Below are positions 63,113 through 64,000 of a DNA stretch of 64,000 nt, one piece after another. Origin of the DNA: Actinomadura physcomitrii (lineage in GTDB: Bacteria; Actinomycetota; Actinomycetes; Streptosporangiales; Streptosporangiaceae); NCBI RefSeq assembly GCF_008923205.2, contig NZ_WBMS02000015.1, positions 139,891 through 203,890 on the forward strand, given 5' to 3'. Every line of letters starts with the position of its first letter. Within the stretch, counting starts at the first letter, position 1. The notes beneath the pieces are model-generated. The model had not been told where the DNA came from and did no database searches. It was given only the letters and a program-made list of their open reading frames with translations. The position numbers were made by a program, and so were the translations under genes.

Positions 63113-63501
63113 GAGAACGCCGGCAACGAAAGCGAACCGGGCTCAGCAGAGCTGCGGAGATGCTGCTCCTTCTCCAGTCCGGTCTGTGTGGCCGTTGTGG
63201 ACGCGCCTGCTACGCCACTCGCCGTATCGCCCGCCACGCTGTACGCATCGCAGCACCCAGTGCCAGACTGCGCGCCTATCGGTGCGGCGAAGCCTGGCAC
63301 CTGACCGCTGTGCCGGACAGGCCGCAGTTCGTCGACCCGCCGGTCACCATGGCGCCCGCGCGACGAGGCGCCGGCCTTGACCTCCGAGCCCGAGGCGAGC
63401 GTAGATACCGCAATCGTCATCGCACCCAGCGTGACGGCAACCGCCGGGGCCGTACGGGCTCCCGTGCCAGGGTCAGCGAACCGCACACGGGACTTCGGTG
63501 A
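63109..63501 (+). CDS. Small zinc-ribbon-like hypothetical protein
   Basis: The 130-residue basic protein has CGRCGRACYATRR near residues 27-39 and a further RCGEAWHLTA, a Cys/His pattern of a small zinc ribbon. The C-terminal half is Arg-rich. Overlap with the methyltransferase stop (ATGA) suggests co-translation. Function unknown; similar small proteins are frequent near actinomycete mobile elements. Confidence 0.6.
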   Translation: MRERRQRKRTGLSRAAEMLLLLQSGLCGRCGRACYATRRIARHAVRIAAPSARLRAYRCGEAWHLTAVPDRPQFVDPPVTMAPARRGAGLDLRARGERRYRNRHRTQRDGNRRGRTGSRARVSEPHTGLR

Positions 63502-63668
63502 CCGACACCAGCAGGAAGCTGCGCCTGGTCGGGCCCGACGAGCCTCCACGGTTCACCCCCGGCGTGGCCAGGGCGTTGCTGCAGATCCTGCTCAACGCGA
63601 CTGGAAATCCAAGAACCAAAGAGAAGGAGTCCTCACGTGAACGGTCCGAAGGAAGGGAACGTTGCTGA
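63498..63668 (+). CDS. Small protein upstream of recombinase, possible directionality factor
   Basis: A 56-codon frame from GTG 63498 encodes a polar, basic protein with PGVARALLQILLNAT near residues 21-35. It overlaps the start of the serine recombinase by about 32 bases in a different frame. Position next to a recombinase suits a recombination directionality or regulator protein, but there is no sequence proof. Confidence 0.5.
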   Translation: MTDTSRKLRLVGPDEPPRFTPGVARALLQILLNATGNPRTKEKESSRERSEGRERC

Positions 63669-64000
63669 GCTGTCACAGGGCGAAGCCGCGGTGCCAGAGT
63701 CGGTTCCCTCCAGTCTTCGGTTCGCGTTCTATGGGCGCGTCTCGACCGAAGACAACCAGGACCCAGACGCGTCGCGCGCCTGGCAGCTCCGCCGAGCCCG
63801 CGGGCTCATCGAGCCCAAGGGCGGAGTGATCGTCGCCGAGTTCTTCGACGTCGACAAGTCCCGCTCGATCCCGTGGTCGCGTCGTCCGTACGCCGCCGCG
63901 CTGATCGACGAGCTCAAGAACCCGCAGCGGAACTTCGATGCGGTGGTGATCGGGGAGCCGCACCGCGCCTTCTACGGCAACCAGTACTCCCTCACCTTCC
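63637..64000 (+). CDS. Serine recombinase (large serine integrase-type), N-terminal fragment
   Basis: From GTG 63637 (AAGGAG upstream) the first 121 codons are in the window, and the gene runs off the right edge. The N-terminus has RFAFYGRVSTEDNQDP, the resolvase catalytic-serine signature (Ser in GRVST), then SRAWQLRRARGLIEP and DVDKSRSIPW. Family membership is secure; whether it is the large serine integrase type is inferred from the layout. It is the likely integrase of the element. Confidence 0.85.
   Translation, partial: MNGPKEGNVAELSQGEAAVPESVPSSLRFAFYGRVSTEDNQDPDASRAWQLRRARGLIEPKGGVIVAEFFDVDKSRSIPWSRRPYAAALIDELKNPQRNFDAVVIGEPHRAFYGNQYSLTF

Noticed and set aside
1-64000. CRISPR arrays, tRNA and rRNA genes
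   Set aside because: No regularly spaced repeats, cloverleaf or rRNA-like stretches were recognised by eye; a tRNAscan or similar search could still find something.

Overview
The window is very GC-rich, with frequent GTG starts, 4-base ATGA/GTGA start/stop overlaps and many actinobacterial protein families: DUF2637, replication-relaxation, TPR-type XRE regulators, RsbW-like ATPases and a BTAD-LysM Tad protein. It most likely comes from a filamentous actinomycete (Streptomyces or Streptosporangiales type); that placement is inference. No rRNA, tRNA or CRISPR array was recognised. Almost everything is accessory DNA in five blocks.

(1) 1-12 kb is a DNA phosphorothioate (PT) defence island. The leftward operon reads cysteine desulfurase (SspA), DUF4007 protein (SspB), P-loop ATPase (SspC) and the start of a PAPS-reductase-like ATP pyrophosphatase (SspD, cut by the left edge). 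Divergent from it is a coupled rightward operon of SF2 helicase, GHKL ATPase and single-HKD PLD nuclease, the probable restriction half (SspFGH-like). A separate PP-loop ATPase follows. (2) 12-16.7 kb is a scrapyard with two decayed IS3-type transposases, a small anchored protein, a Nudix gene and an intact 1,016-bp IS5-family element placed exactly in the stop codon of an XRE-TPR regulator gene.

(3) 16.6-26.5 kb holds that regulator and, divergently, an eight-gene operon: GT2 glycosyltransferase, archaeal-type methionine adenosyltransferase, TIM-barrel sugar isomerase, two Gfo/Idh/MocA oxidoreductases, a P-loop kinase with an extra C-terminal module, a TobZ/NodU-type carbamoyltransferase and a Nudix hydrolase. 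Six of the seven junctions up to the carbamoyltransferase... are tightly coupled, five of them by 4-base overlaps. It looks like a compact pathway for a carbamoylated sugar or cyclitol product that I cannot name, and is one of the two best candidates for an undescribed system. (4) 26.8-44.4 kb has a WXG100/polymorphic toxin/immunity set, a full Tad (Flp-type) pilus operon topped by a lipoprotein and a sigma-like gene, a perfect 26-bp-arm palindrome, an APH-type kinase, another XRE-TPR regulator and two RsbW-like ATPases.

(5) 45.2-64 kb looks like an integrative conjugative element: a winged-helix protein, a winged-helix/MoxR ATPase and a DUF2201-like metallopeptidase/VWA protein; DUF2637 protein; lytic transglycosylase-NlpC/P60 enzyme; replication-relaxation protein; VirD4-like, VirB4-like, PrgI-like, VirB6-like and VirB2-like transfer genes; two methyltransferase-like genes; and a serine recombinase running off the right edge. 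The winged-helix/MoxR/VWA triad is the second candidate for an undescribed system.
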